Shown here: positions 16,472 to 23,959 of the stretch, in pieces
Numbering within the stretch: position 1 is the first letter of the stretch
Layout: every line of letters starts with the position of its first letter
Position numbers and translations under genes: made by a program
The notes under the pieces: generated by a model
Databases searched by the model: none
Seen by the model: the letters and a program-made list of their open reading frames with translations, nothing else
Told to the model about the DNA's origin: nothing
Assembly (NCBI GenBank): GCA_023251875.1
Contig: JAHEXY010000001.1
Location: 744,001 to 808,000 of the forward strand
From: Bacteroidota bacterium
GTDB lineage: Bacteria; Bacteroidota; Bacteroidia; JAHEXY01
Reading direction: 5' to 3'
DNA: 64,000 nucleotides

Positions 16472-17242
16472 AATTTCAAATGCATCTGCATCCATCCAAA
16501 CGGGGAATGATTTTCTAAAATCCATAAGTTTAGAATAAGAAAAAGTAATGGTTTCAATTCCTTTTTCGTTTGGTTTTAAATGGCTGAGGCAAGCTCCAAA
16601 AAAATCGTAGGCTGCTGAATCGCCTGTAAATGCTATATTGTTACCATCAGTACCTATGCGATTTAATCCAACTGAGTAACAATAATTTTCAATAGCTCTT
16701 GCGGCAAGCAATGTTGACCAAGGCGTTCTTCTACGCTCAGGCCAATTGGCTACATAAAGTAAAATATCATACTCTTGTTTGTTTCTGCTCCATGCCGGAA
16801 AACGAAGGTCGTAACAAATAAGCGGACAAATTTTCCAACCATTTATTTCTACAATTAATCTTTTATTTCCTGCTGAAAAATGTTCGTTTTCATTTGCCAT
16901 TCTAAATAAATGTCGCTTATCATAAAATTCATAAGAGCCATCTGCTCTCATCCAAATTAAACGGTTGTAGTATTTTTCATTTTCATTAATGATAATGCTT
17001 CCCGTAATTACGCAATTTTTTTCTTTTGCTTGATGCGCCATCCATTGCATCGTTTTTCCACCCATTTCTTCTGCCAATTGTGCTGATTTCATGGTAAAGG
17101 CTGTGCTAAACATTTCAGGTAATACAATAAGATCTGTTTCTTCATGCATGGTAGAAAGTCTGTTTTCGAAAAGAAATAAATTGTCTTGTATTCTTTCCCA
17201 ATACAAATCTGTTTGTAGCAATGTTATTTTTAAATCTTGCAT
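16460..17242 (-). CDS. Omega-amidase / nitrilase-superfamily hydrolase (YafV-like)
   Basis: The 260-residue protein has the Glu-Lys-Cys triad of the nitrilase superfamily: Glu in VLPEMFSTAF, Lys in YDKRHLFRMANE and Cys in CPLICYDLRFP. The HLFxMAxE block is specific to the omega-amidase branch, which hydrolyses alpha-ketoglutaramate or alpha-ketosuccinamate made by transamination with glutamine. This fits the neighbour: its start overlaps the end of the aminotransferase gene by 13 bp, so the two are translationally coupled and probably finish methionine salvage. The last three codons and stop (TTP, TAA) come from the outer arm of a repeat at 16417-16471. Confidence 0.92.
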   Translation of the reverse strand: MQDLKITLLQTDLYWERIQDNLFLFENRLSTMHEETDLIVLPEMFSTAFTMKSAQLAEEMGGKTMQWMAHQAKEKNCVITGSIIINENEKYYNRLIWMRADGSYEFYDKRHLFRMANENEHFSAGNKRLIVEINGWKICPLICYDLRFPAWSRNKQEYDILLYVANWPERRRTPWSTLLAARAIENYCYSVGLNRIGTDGNNIAFTGDSAAYDFFGACLSHLKPNEKGIETITFSYSKLMDFRKSFPVWMDADAFEITTP

Positions 17243-18381
17243 AATTTTTCTGCTGCTTTATCTAAGGTTTCTTTTGTTTTGGCAAAACACAAACGTAGAA
17301 TTTTATTATCTACCGGTTTGTGGTAAAAAACGGAAACAGGAATGGTAGCTATACCAAATTCTTTGGTAAGGCGAATGGCATAATCCGTATCTTTTTCATC
17401 ACTTAAATGATCGTATTTTACCAATTGAAAATAGGATCCGTTTACTGGTAATGGTTTAAATTTTGTTTGTTGAATAATAGCTGAAAAATAATCTCTTTTT
17501 TTCTGGTAAAATTCTCCTATGCCCGTATAATTTGATTTGTCTTTTAAAAAATCGGCCAATGCATATTGAATGGGAGTGTTTCCTGAAAAAACCATAAACT
17601 GATGCGTTTTTCTAAATTCTTTCATTAAATAATCCGGGGCTAAACAATAGCCGGTTTTCCATCCTGTTGCATGAAACGTTTTTCCAAATGAATAAACTAC
17701 CAAACTTCTCTCCGCTAATTTAGGATAGCGAATGACACTTTCATGCTGTTTGCCATCAAAAATAATGTGTTCATACACTTCATCACTTAAAATTATAATG
17801 TCGGAATCTTTGGTAATTTTTTCGAGCATTTCCATATCGGCTTTGCTCCAAATAGTACTGGTAGGATTATGAGGTGTATTGATAATAATCATTCGTGTAT
17901 GATGATTGATTACTTTTTTTACCCTTTCCCAATCAATTTTATAATCAGGTGCTTTAAGCGTAACAAATATAGGGCGGCCTCCATTTAATTCTATTGCCGG
18001 GACATAACTATCGTAATAAGGTTCAAAAACAATTACTTCATCATCTTCTCTTACCAGCGCAGATATAGCAGTGTATAGCGCTTGTGTACCACCTGCCGTA
18101 ATGGTTATTTCCGTATCCGGATTATAGGATTTGCCATAATCATCTTCCACTTTTTTTGAAATAGCTTCTCTCAATGCCATTACACCCGGCATAGGAGCAT
18201 ATTGGTTCATACCACTTTTCATGTAGTGGTTTACCAATTCAATTAATTTTTTAGATACTTCAAAATCAGGAAAGCCTTGCGAAAGATTTACTGCTTTATG
18301 TTCTGTTGCCAATTGTGACATTACCGAAAAAATGGTAGTACCTACTTTGGGGAGTTTTGAGCCGATGGTTTTTGAGTTCAC
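17230..18381 (-). CDS. Methionine aminotransferase-type PLP enzyme (YbdL-like)
   Basis: The 383-residue class I/II aminotransferase has the expected PLP features: TAGGTQALYTAI, NTPHNPTS, LSDEVYEHI, and the lysine in SFGKTFHATGWKTGY. This last block is characteristic of the methionine/glutamine transaminase (YbdL, KYAT) branch. It likely converts 4-methylthio-2-oxobutyrate to methionine with glutamine, giving ketoglutaramate for the coupled omega-amidase. The start is a GTG at 18381; no ATG lies near enough to replace it without losing the conserved TTIFSVMSQLA segment. It follows a PIN toxin gene by 10 bp. Confidence 0.9.
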   Translation of the reverse strand: MNSKTIGSKLPKVGTTIFSVMSQLATEHKAVNLSQGFPDFEVSKKLIELVNHYMKSGMNQYAPMPGVMALREAISKKVEDDYGKSYNPDTEITITAGGTQALYTAISALVREDDEVIVFEPYYDSYVPAIELNGGRPIFVTLKAPDYKIDWERVKKVINHHTRMIIINTPHNPTSTIWSKADMEMLEKITKDSDIIILSDEVYEHIIFDGKQHESVIRYPKLAERSLVVYSFGKTFHATGWKTGYCLAPDYLMKEFRKTHQFMVFSGNTPIQYALADFLKDKSNYTGIGEFYQKKRDYFSAIIQQTKFKPLPVNGSYFQLVKYDHLSDEKDTDYAIRLTKEFGIATIPVSVFYHKPVDNKILRLCFAKTKETLDKAAEKLCKI

Positions 18382-18391
18382 GATAAAAAAA

Positions 18392-18778
18392 TTACTTGTA
18401 TAAACGAATACCAGATATAAATCTAAAATCTTTTTTATTGAAAGTATAAAGCTCTACATCATAATATAAGGCTGTAGCTGCAATAAGAGCATCTGGAATA
18501 GACAGTTTATGGCTAAGACTATATTTAATCATTAATTGTGTAAATATATCGCTTATGGCTTCGTTAATTGGGATTTGAGAAATTAAATCTAATTGTTTTT
18601 TTATTTTCTGAAGTTCAATTTTATTTAAAGCTCCATAATATAATTCTGCAGATGTAATTGAACTTATATATGTATATGATTCACTAATTACTTTTAGCTC
18701 ATCTACAACAGATTTATTTCCTTTAAAATATTCTATTATAATGTTAGTGTCACAAAGAATTATTTTCGCTTGGGCCAT
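18392..18778 (-). CDS. PIN-domain toxin (VapC-like)
   Basis: The 128-residue PIN protein shows ILCDTNIIIEYFKG (first Asp), SITSAELYYGA (Glu) and LSIPDALIAATA (third acidic Asp) followed by LYTFNKKDFRFI. This is the classical VapC layout, an endoribonuclease. It overlaps the antitoxin gene by 19 bp and ends 10 bp before the aminotransferase, so it may be transcribed with the methionine-salvage pair. Confidence 0.92.
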   Translation of the reverse strand: MAQAKIILCDTNIIIEYFKGNKSVVDELKVISESYTYISSITSAELYYGALNKIELQKIKKQLDLISQIPINEAISDIFTQLMIKYSLSHKLSIPDALIAATALYYDVELYTFNKKDFRFISGIRLYK

Positions 18779-19008
18779 GCTTTTTCACGTATTTTATCAA
18801 GAGAAATAACTTTGTCTTCCCACATGCCTGCAGCATTTAAAAAGCTTTCTTTTTTACTTTTCCTTTTAGGTTTAATATTTGAAAGTTTTTCTAACGTTTT
18901 ACTTGAAGTTTTTAATTCATCAAGAATTTTAATTAGATCTACTTCTTCAAGACTATATAAAATTTGAAGGGCCTTATTTGTTTTAAGTTGAACCGTAAAC
19001 GTTCTCAT
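18760..19008 (-). CDS. Antitoxin of the PIN module
   Basis: This 82-residue protein begins MRTFTVQLKTNKALQILYSLEEVDLIKIL, a short strand and helix that can form a DNA-binding N-terminus, and ends with a basic/Trp-containing tail (AAGMWEDKVISLDKIREKAWPKRK) typical of antitoxins that bind PIN toxins. It overlaps the toxin gene by 19 bp and has a full promoter upstream (19031-19061). The family name is not recognised. Confidence 0.8.
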   Translation of the reverse strand: MRTFTVQLKTNKALQILYSLEEVDLIKILDELKTSSKTLEKLSNIKPKRKSKKESFLNAAGMWEDKVISLDKIREKAWPKRK

Positions 19009-19030
19009 ATTTTTTTCTGTTTTTATTTAA

Positions 19031-19061
19031 CAAATATACAACCTCATCACTACTTTAACAA
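19031..19061 (-). promoter_or_regulatory. Complete promoter of the PIN antitoxin-toxin operon
   Basis: On the minus strand TTG, 20 bases, then TATATTTG, 22 bp before the antitoxin ATG. The spacer also matches most of the spacer of the promoter at 20603-20632, beyond what the consensus requires. Confidence 0.8.
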
Positions 19062-19066
19062 TTACA

Positions 19067-20038
19067 TTATTCTTGTTCTTCATCTTCAAATGGCTTTAAG
19101 GGAAGATACTTGCCATTTTTGTATTGGTATATTCTTGTAATAGAAAATTTTTCTGTTTTTTCTCCCCCCTCCTTTAAATGGGTGCCAAATGATTTTACTA
19201 CTAAATCATAAAATTCTTTATTGTCATTTTTCTTAAATGATACGGTGGAATTCCACTCATAATAAGGATAAAGGAATGGATCCTTTTTCTTTTCAGCTAA
19301 ATTTTTATATGCCTTTCCTTCGTTATCTTCCTTCAATTCAATATTATTTGAGACTAAGTGAATGCTATCAGGAAATATCTTATAAATATTCATTTCTGTA
19401 TAAAAATATCCTCCTCCTGCCTCCCAATCGTAAGCTATTAATCCAGGTTTGTTTTTACCTAGCGAACATATTCGAATGGAATCAGGCCCATTTCCATAAG
19501 ATCCACCAAAGGGTCCAACAAAATTTATAAAATGTAGTTTCCATTTATTTTTTTCTTGATTAAATATGACGTAACCCGTAATTCCAGAACAACCATGGCA
19601 ATCGCTTGAAGGGCCAATTGTGAAAAATGCAATTAAAGCGTTATTGAAAATAGAATTGAAATAAATATATTTTTCAAGCATATTAATTACCAAAACAGTA
19701 TTAGAGAAAGGTGTATTATAATTAGATTCATCCCAGTTTTCACTTTCTGGTTTCCAATATGCAACTTCGTTTTCAACTGAATCAAACAATGCTTTTAATA
19801 TTTGTTCATTTGAAGTATCGGAAATGTTTAGGGTAATAGAATCTTTCAATAATTTTTCTTCTTTATCATGAGCCCAATATTCTTTTGGTGGAGTACTATC
19901 TGAATCATTCTGGTTTACTAAATGAGAAATGTCTTTTGTATTGGAATTATTTTGAGATGGATGATTTGAACAAGAAATAAAAATTGTAATCAAAATGAAC
20001 AAACAATAAAATGTTTTAATATAATTCCAATACTCCAT
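19067..20038 (-). CDS. Lipoprotein of unknown function
   Basis: From ATG at 20038 the 323-residue product has a lipoprotein signal (MEYWNYIKTFYCLFILITIFISC, acylated Cys at the end of IFISC). A TTG start at 20065 gives a poorer signal and was not used. The mature part starts with a low-complexity Asn/Ser/Asp linker, then a globular region with GPSSDCHGCSGITGYVIFN and WEAGGGYFYTEMNIYKIFPDSIHLV. I recognise no catalytic motif. It overlaps the end of the DUF5615 gene by 23 bp and is probably transcribed with that module. It lies between two toxin-antitoxin modules that have near-identical promoters. Confidence 0.75.
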   Translation of the reverse strand: MEYWNYIKTFYCLFILITIFISCSNHPSQNNSNTKDISHLVNQNDSDSTPPKEYWAHDKEEKLLKDSITLNISDTSNEQILKALFDSVENEVAYWKPESENWDESNYNTPFSNTVLVINMLEKYIYFNSIFNNALIAFFTIGPSSDCHGCSGITGYVIFNQEKNKWKLHFINFVGPFGGSYGNGPDSIRICSLGKNKPGLIAYDWEAGGGYFYTEMNIYKIFPDSIHLVSNNIELKEDNEGKAYKNLAEKKKDPFLYPYYEWNSTVSFKKNDNKEFYDLVVKSFGTHLKEGGEKTEKFSITRIYQYKNGKYLPLKPFEDEEQE

Positions 20039-20351
20039 AATCAGCAGATATATTAAAATTTTCAATGTCGATTTTATGTTTTATTAATGTATTCATGATA
20101 GCAGATGTACTTTGATTACCCATTCTTAATAAAATTATTTTAGGAGGAAATCCTTTGCTTAAAGATAAATTCAAAAAATCCTCATCATTGGTAACAATAA
20201 CAGATTGTTGATTTAAGGCAAATTTCCATATCTCAATATCTTTTGCAGGATAGGTTAATCCAATTTTATCAACATGAGTAGATTCAGGAAAATAAAGTTC
20301 TAATTTTTTAATAATTCGCCATGAAATATTGGCATCAACAAGTAATTTCAT
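20016..20351 (-). CDS. DUF5615 PIN-like protein, probable toxin
   Basis: The 111-residue protein starts MKLLVDANISWRIIKKLELY and has DIEIWKFALNQQSVIVTNDEDFLNLSL, the two acidic blocks of DUF5615. It is a likely RNase toxin. It resembles the protein at 9209-9559 in fold and motif order but is clearly diverged, so the two modules are not recent copies. It lies 5 bp after its DUF433 partner. Confidence 0.85.
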   Translation of the reverse strand: MKLLVDANISWRIIKKLELYFPESTHVDKIGLTYPAKDIEIWKFALNQQSVIVTNDEDFLNLSLSKGFPPKIILLRMGNQSTSAIMNTLIKHKIDIENFNISADYGVLELY

Positions 20352-20356
20352 AGAGG

Positions 20357-20584
20357 CTATGCTGCTAATAACTTGGTAATATTTTCTCTGTTAGCGGCAT
20401 AAGTTAGGGCAGCTAAAATATGATCTTGTGTAAGTGTAGGAAAGTCTTCTAAAATTTCTTTCGTTGTCATACCAGAAGCGAGCCATTGCAAAATATCAAC
20501 AACTGCAATGCGACTTCCTTTAATACAAGGTTTTCCAAATCTAATTTCGTGGTTAATACTAATGTGTTGTAAATAATCTTTCAT
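20357..20584 (-). CDS. DUF433 antitoxin-like protein
   Basis: The 75-residue protein has ISINHEIRFGKPCIKGSRIAVVDILQWLASGMTTKEILEDFPTLT, the DUF433 signature. The start at 20584 is chosen because the -7 promoter box lies at 20603-20610, so an upstream in-frame start at 20632 would fall before the transcription start. It pairs with the DUF5615 gene 5 bp downstream. Confidence 0.87.
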   Translation of the reverse strand: MKDYLQHISINHEIRFGKPCIKGSRIAVVDILQWLASGMTTKEILEDFPTLTQDHILAALTYAANRENITKLLAA

Positions 20585-20602
20585 TTGTGTAAGCGATTTG
20601 TA

Positions 20603-20632
20603 CAAATATACAATCTCAGCACTAATTAACAA
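20603..20632 (-). promoter_or_regulatory. Complete promoter of the DUF433-DUF5615 operon
   Basis: On the minus strand TTG, 19 bases, then TATATTTG, 18 bp before the chosen ATG. About 27 of 30 positions match the promoter at 19031-19061 with one gap, although the genes that follow are unrelated. Confidence 0.8.
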
Positions 20633-20821
20633 TGAAATGGATTACCACTCTAATTTTTTCAATATTTCAATCTTTAATCTTTCAATTTACTTCCTTGATA
20701 TTTCCCAAAATTCGTTCTAACACTCATTTTCTAAAAAAAGCTAAATTATTATGTTATTCAACTATTTCCCTCAATTCAATCGATTTTAAATCTTAAATTT
20801 GAAGTTTTTAAATAAATTAAT

Positions 20822-23194
20822 ATGCCTACTCTTCAAGAATATTTAGCCAGCTTACTCAAAAACTACTTTGTTAATAGAAATAAAGCACGTTTTCCTCAAA
20901 CAACCGGTAGTTTAAAACACAAAGATTTGATTGCTCCTGTTGATATATTTAGAGACAAACGTGGCGTACCGCATATTTATGCTAAAAATAATAGCGATTT
21001 ATTTTTTGCGCAAGGCTATGTGCATGCGCAAGACCGTTTATGGCAAATGGAATTGAGTAGGAGAGTAGCTAAAGGAAAATTAAGTGAAGTATTAGGTAAA
21101 GATACGCTTGCGGCCGATCGTATGTCGCGCACATTTGGTTTCGACCGTATTGGTAGAAAAGATTTGGAGCAGATGAGTAAAGAAAATCGTTCTATTATTA
21201 CATCATATGTAAATGGAATAAATGCCTTTATTGAGCAATCGGCAAAAAAATTGCCGGTTGAATTTACGGTGGCTCGCTTTAAACCTCAAATGTGGGACGA
21301 AACGGATATAGCTGCGTTTTCGAGAATGATGGTTTGGTCAATGACTTTTGGTTGGTACAGTGGTATTGTGCGTTCAAATATTATTAGCAAAGTAGGAGAA
21401 GAAGCTGCAGCCGAATTAGAAATTGCTTATCCAAATGATCATCCTGCTAGTTTACCTAAGGGCATTGAAGTATATAATTTAATTATTGATGAAAAATTAC
21501 AAGCTGTTGATGGAGATTATTTAAAGATGGTAAAAGGTAGTAATGCATGGGCTGTAAGCGGAAAATTAACAGATACAGGCAAACCTTATCTATGTAACGA
21601 TCCGCATTTGCCAATGATGCTTCCTTCAATTTGGTACGAAAATCATTTAGAAGGCGGTGATTTTAAAGTTACAGGCGTTAGTGCTGTTGGTTTACCCATG
21701 ATTATGATTGGGCATAACAGCCATATATCATGGGGAATGACATTAGCCTATACTGATATACAAGATTTATTTGTTGAAAAATTTACTACTCCTGATTGTT
21801 CTGAATATGAATATATGGGGGCTACAGAAAAGTCTGAAATATTTTATGAAGAAATCAAAGTTAAAGGTAAAACAAAACTTTATGTTGAAAAGGTAATTGT
21901 TACACAGCACGGACCTATTGTTTCTGAAGTAGTTAATTTTCCACAAAAAAAAGTAGCCTTATGCTCAATGGCATTAAAGCCAAGTAATATTATCGAAGGA
22001 TGGAATCAATTGAATAGAGCAACTAATTGGAATGGTTTTAATCAAGCTTTAAGATATATAATTGCACCGGCTCTTAATGTACCGTATGCTGATGTATATG
22101 GAAATATTGGCTATAGAGTGACTGGCACAGTACCCATTAGAAAAAATGGTTTGGGAAAATTGCCCATGCCAGGATGGACAGATGAATTTGAATGGCATAC
22201 AGAAGTACCTTTTGATGAAATGCCGCATTGTTTAAATCCTGAACGCGGTTTTGTAATTACGTGTAATCATAAAGTAATAGACGATAGTTATCCGTATCAT
22301 CTTGGCCATATTTGGATGAATGGCTATCGCGCCAAGCAATTAGAAAGTATGTTTGCTGCAAAATCTAAATTTACAAGAGAAGATTTTCGAAGTATGCAGA
22401 TGGATTTTACCTGTTTGCCGGGTAAAAAATTTATCTCACATTACCACGGTATTAGCAGCGAACGAGTTACGGTTCAATTGGCCATAAATAAACTTACTTC
22501 ATGGGACGGACAATTAACTGCAGAATCTATTGGAGGAACATTGTATGAAGTTACCCGACACCATTTAATAAAAAATATTATTGAAAGTGTTTTGGGTACT
22601 GAAATGATGCATCAGTTTAAAGGCGCAAGCTTTAATCCTTCGCTTCATATTTATTCTGAATATTTAGGCCATGATATTGTAGTGTTATTAAATATGTTAG
22701 ATAATCCCAATTCATGGTGGATGAAGCAGGCTGGAGGTAAGGAGCATGTGCTATTAAAAAGTATTGAGCAAGCGGTTGAATGGCTAAGCCAAAAGTTAGG
22801 TAACGATATGAACAATAGTTGGCAATGGGGAAAAATACATCAAATTGTATTTCCTCATGCTATGGAAATTGTAAAGCCTTTAGATAAGGTATTTAATATT
22901 GGTCCTTTTCCATTGGGAGGAGATCCGGATACATTACACCAGTCATCTTACAAACCTGATGAACCCTATGGAGGACATTTAGTTGCCCCATCTTTTAGAA
23001 TGGTTGTTGACATGAAAGACCTCTCTAAATCAAGATCTATTTTGCCTCCCGGGCAATCAGGTTGGTTAGGTCATAGCAATTACGATGACCAAGTTCAAAA
23101 ATGGCTTAATGGAGAATATTATACCATGTTATGGGATAAAGAACAAGTGCGCAAAGAAACCAAATGGAAAATGGTATTGGAGCCTTTATCATAA
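20822..23194 (+). CDS. Penicillin-acylase family Ntn-hydrolase
   Basis: The 790-residue protein covers the whole penicillin acylase fold in one chain. The alpha part has the DIFRDKRGVPHIYAKNNSDLFFAQGYVHAQDRLWQME signature (about 41-77). The nucleophile Ser240 lies in VKGSNAWAVSG, where autocatalytic cleavage would expose the beta chain. The chain ends with HGPI, PPGQSGWLGHSNYDDQ blocks usual for the family. Such enzymes hydrolyse amides such as penicillins, acyl-homoserine lactones or other acyl amines. No signal peptide is visible, so unlike most relatives it may remain cytoplasmic. It is convergent with the response regulator; an 18 bp inverted repeat lies between them. Confidence 0.92.
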   Translation: MPTLQEYLASLLKNYFVNRNKARFPQTTGSLKHKDLIAPVDIFRDKRGVPHIYAKNNSDLFFAQGYVHAQDRLWQMELSRRVAKGKLSEVLGKDTLAADRMSRTFGFDRIGRKDLEQMSKENRSIITSYVNGINAFIEQSAKKLPVEFTVARFKPQMWDETDIAAFSRMMVWSMTFGWYSGIVRSNIISKVGEEAAAELEIAYPNDHPASLPKGIEVYNLIIDEKLQAVDGDYLKMVKGSNAWAVSGKLTDTGKPYLCNDPHLPMMLPSIWYENHLEGGDFKVTGVSAVGLPMIMIGHNSHISWGMTLAYTDIQDLFVEKFTTPDCSEYEYMGATEKSEIFYEEIKVKGKTKLYVEKVIVTQHGPIVSEVVNFPQKKVALCSMALKPSNIIEGWNQLNRATNWNGFNQALRYIIAPALNVPYADVYGNIGYRVTGTVPIRKNGLGKLPMPGWTDEFEWHTEVPFDEMPHCLNPERGFVITCNHKVIDDSYPYHLGHIWMNGYRAKQLESMFAAKSKFTREDFRSMQMDFTCLPGKKFISHYHGISSERVTVQLAINKLTSWDGQLTAESIGGTLYEVTRHHLIKNIIESVLGTEMMHQFKGASFNPSLHIYSEYLGHDIVVLLNMLDNPNSWWMKQAGGKEHVLLKSIEQAVEWLSQKLGNDMNNSWQWGKIHQIVFPHAMEIVKPLDKVFNIGPFPLGGDPDTLHQSSYKPDEPYGGHLVAPSFRMVVDMKDLSKSRSILPPGQSGWLGHSNYDDQVQKWLNGEYYTMLWDKEQVRKETKWKMVLEPLS

Positions 23195-23201
23195 TTTGTC
23201 A

Positions 23202-23285
23202 GGCAGTTCTAAAAATTATCATTTTCTCCCTCTTTTGAGAGGGATTAAGGGAGAGGATATAAATAATATAATTTTTAGAACTGCC
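23202..23285. terminator. Large inverted repeat between convergent genes, loop occupied by a GC-rich repeat
   Basis: Perfect 18 bp arms (GGCAGTTCTAAAAATTAT, 23202-23219, and its complement, 23268-23285). The 48 nt loop holds a GC-rich hairpin repeat at 23226-23256. The right arm contains the last codons and stop of the response-regulator gene. It could terminate both genes. Confidence 0.7.
23226..23256. repeat. GC-rich hairpin repeat
   Basis: CTCCCTCTTTTGAGAGGG stem followed by the outer arm AAGGGAGAGG; it lies inside the loop of the 18 bp inverted repeat. Confidence 0.75.
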
Positions 23286-23706
23286 CTTTAAAAGAAGGAT
23301 TTGTGGAGTTTTCTTTATTTCTATCTAAAATAAATTCGATGGTGTGTTTTACACGTAAAAAAACGCTATCGTTTTTCCTTATAAAATCATAGGCTCCATT
23401 TTTAATGGTTGTAAGTGCCATATCAATACTTGATTCTCCGGCTAATATTACTACTTCTGTTTCGTTTAATAGATGCTTAATTTTTTGAAGTAAAATAATT
23501 CCATCTACACTATCTTTATTTTTCAGATAGTAATCTAAAATTACAACATCCGGTTTTTGTTGTGTATTGAGTAAAAATTCATCAAAACTTGCAAAAACCT
23601 TTATTTTAATATGGGTAGAAAGATTTTTACTGAGTTGGTACGATATAGATTTTGAAAATACCATATCATCGTCAATAATGTATATTAAAAAAGATTGCTT
23701 ATTCAT
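23275..23706 (-). CDS. Single-domain response regulator
   Basis: The 143-residue protein is a receiver domain only. IYIIDDDM provides the acidic pocket, VVILDYYL the phosphoacceptor (Asp58), and YDFIRKND the conserved Lys. The usual Ser/Thr after strand 4 is Ala89 (VVILAGES), which may weaken phosphorylation-dependent switching. There is no output domain, so it acts by protein contacts. It is a single gene with no kinase nearby. The last three codons and the stop lie in an 18 bp inverted repeat. Confidence 0.85.
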   Translation of the reverse strand: MNKQSFLIYIIDDDMVFSKSISYQLSKNLSTHIKIKVFASFDEFLLNTQQKPDVVILDYYLKNKDSVDGIILLQKIKHLLNETEVVILAGESSIDMALTTIKNGAYDFIRKNDSVFLRVKHTIEFILDRNKENSTNPSFKGQF

Positions 23707-23881
23707 ACTGCGCGGTTCCTAAAAAATAAGGTTGTTTTTTTGAGGAGTAAATTGTATCATTATTAGATATTTTAAAACTGTTACTTATACGCAAAATACA
23801 GGTGTTTGGTTACATTTTTAAACCGAAATCTGATCTTTTTAATTAATTGCTCCTATCCTTTTATTTCCCAAAGATAATTGG

Positions 23882-23889
23882 TAACTTTG
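23882..23889 (+). promoter_or_regulatory. -7 promoter element for rpsA
   Basis: TAACTTTG matches TAnnTTTG and lies 70 bp before the rpsA ATG. The -33 position has no clean TTG. Confidence 0.45.
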
Positions 23890-23959
23890 CAGCCTTCTTT
23901 TGCTAGGAAAGCAATAGAAATAATTCGATACTATTTATTAACCATTTAAAAATTACCTA

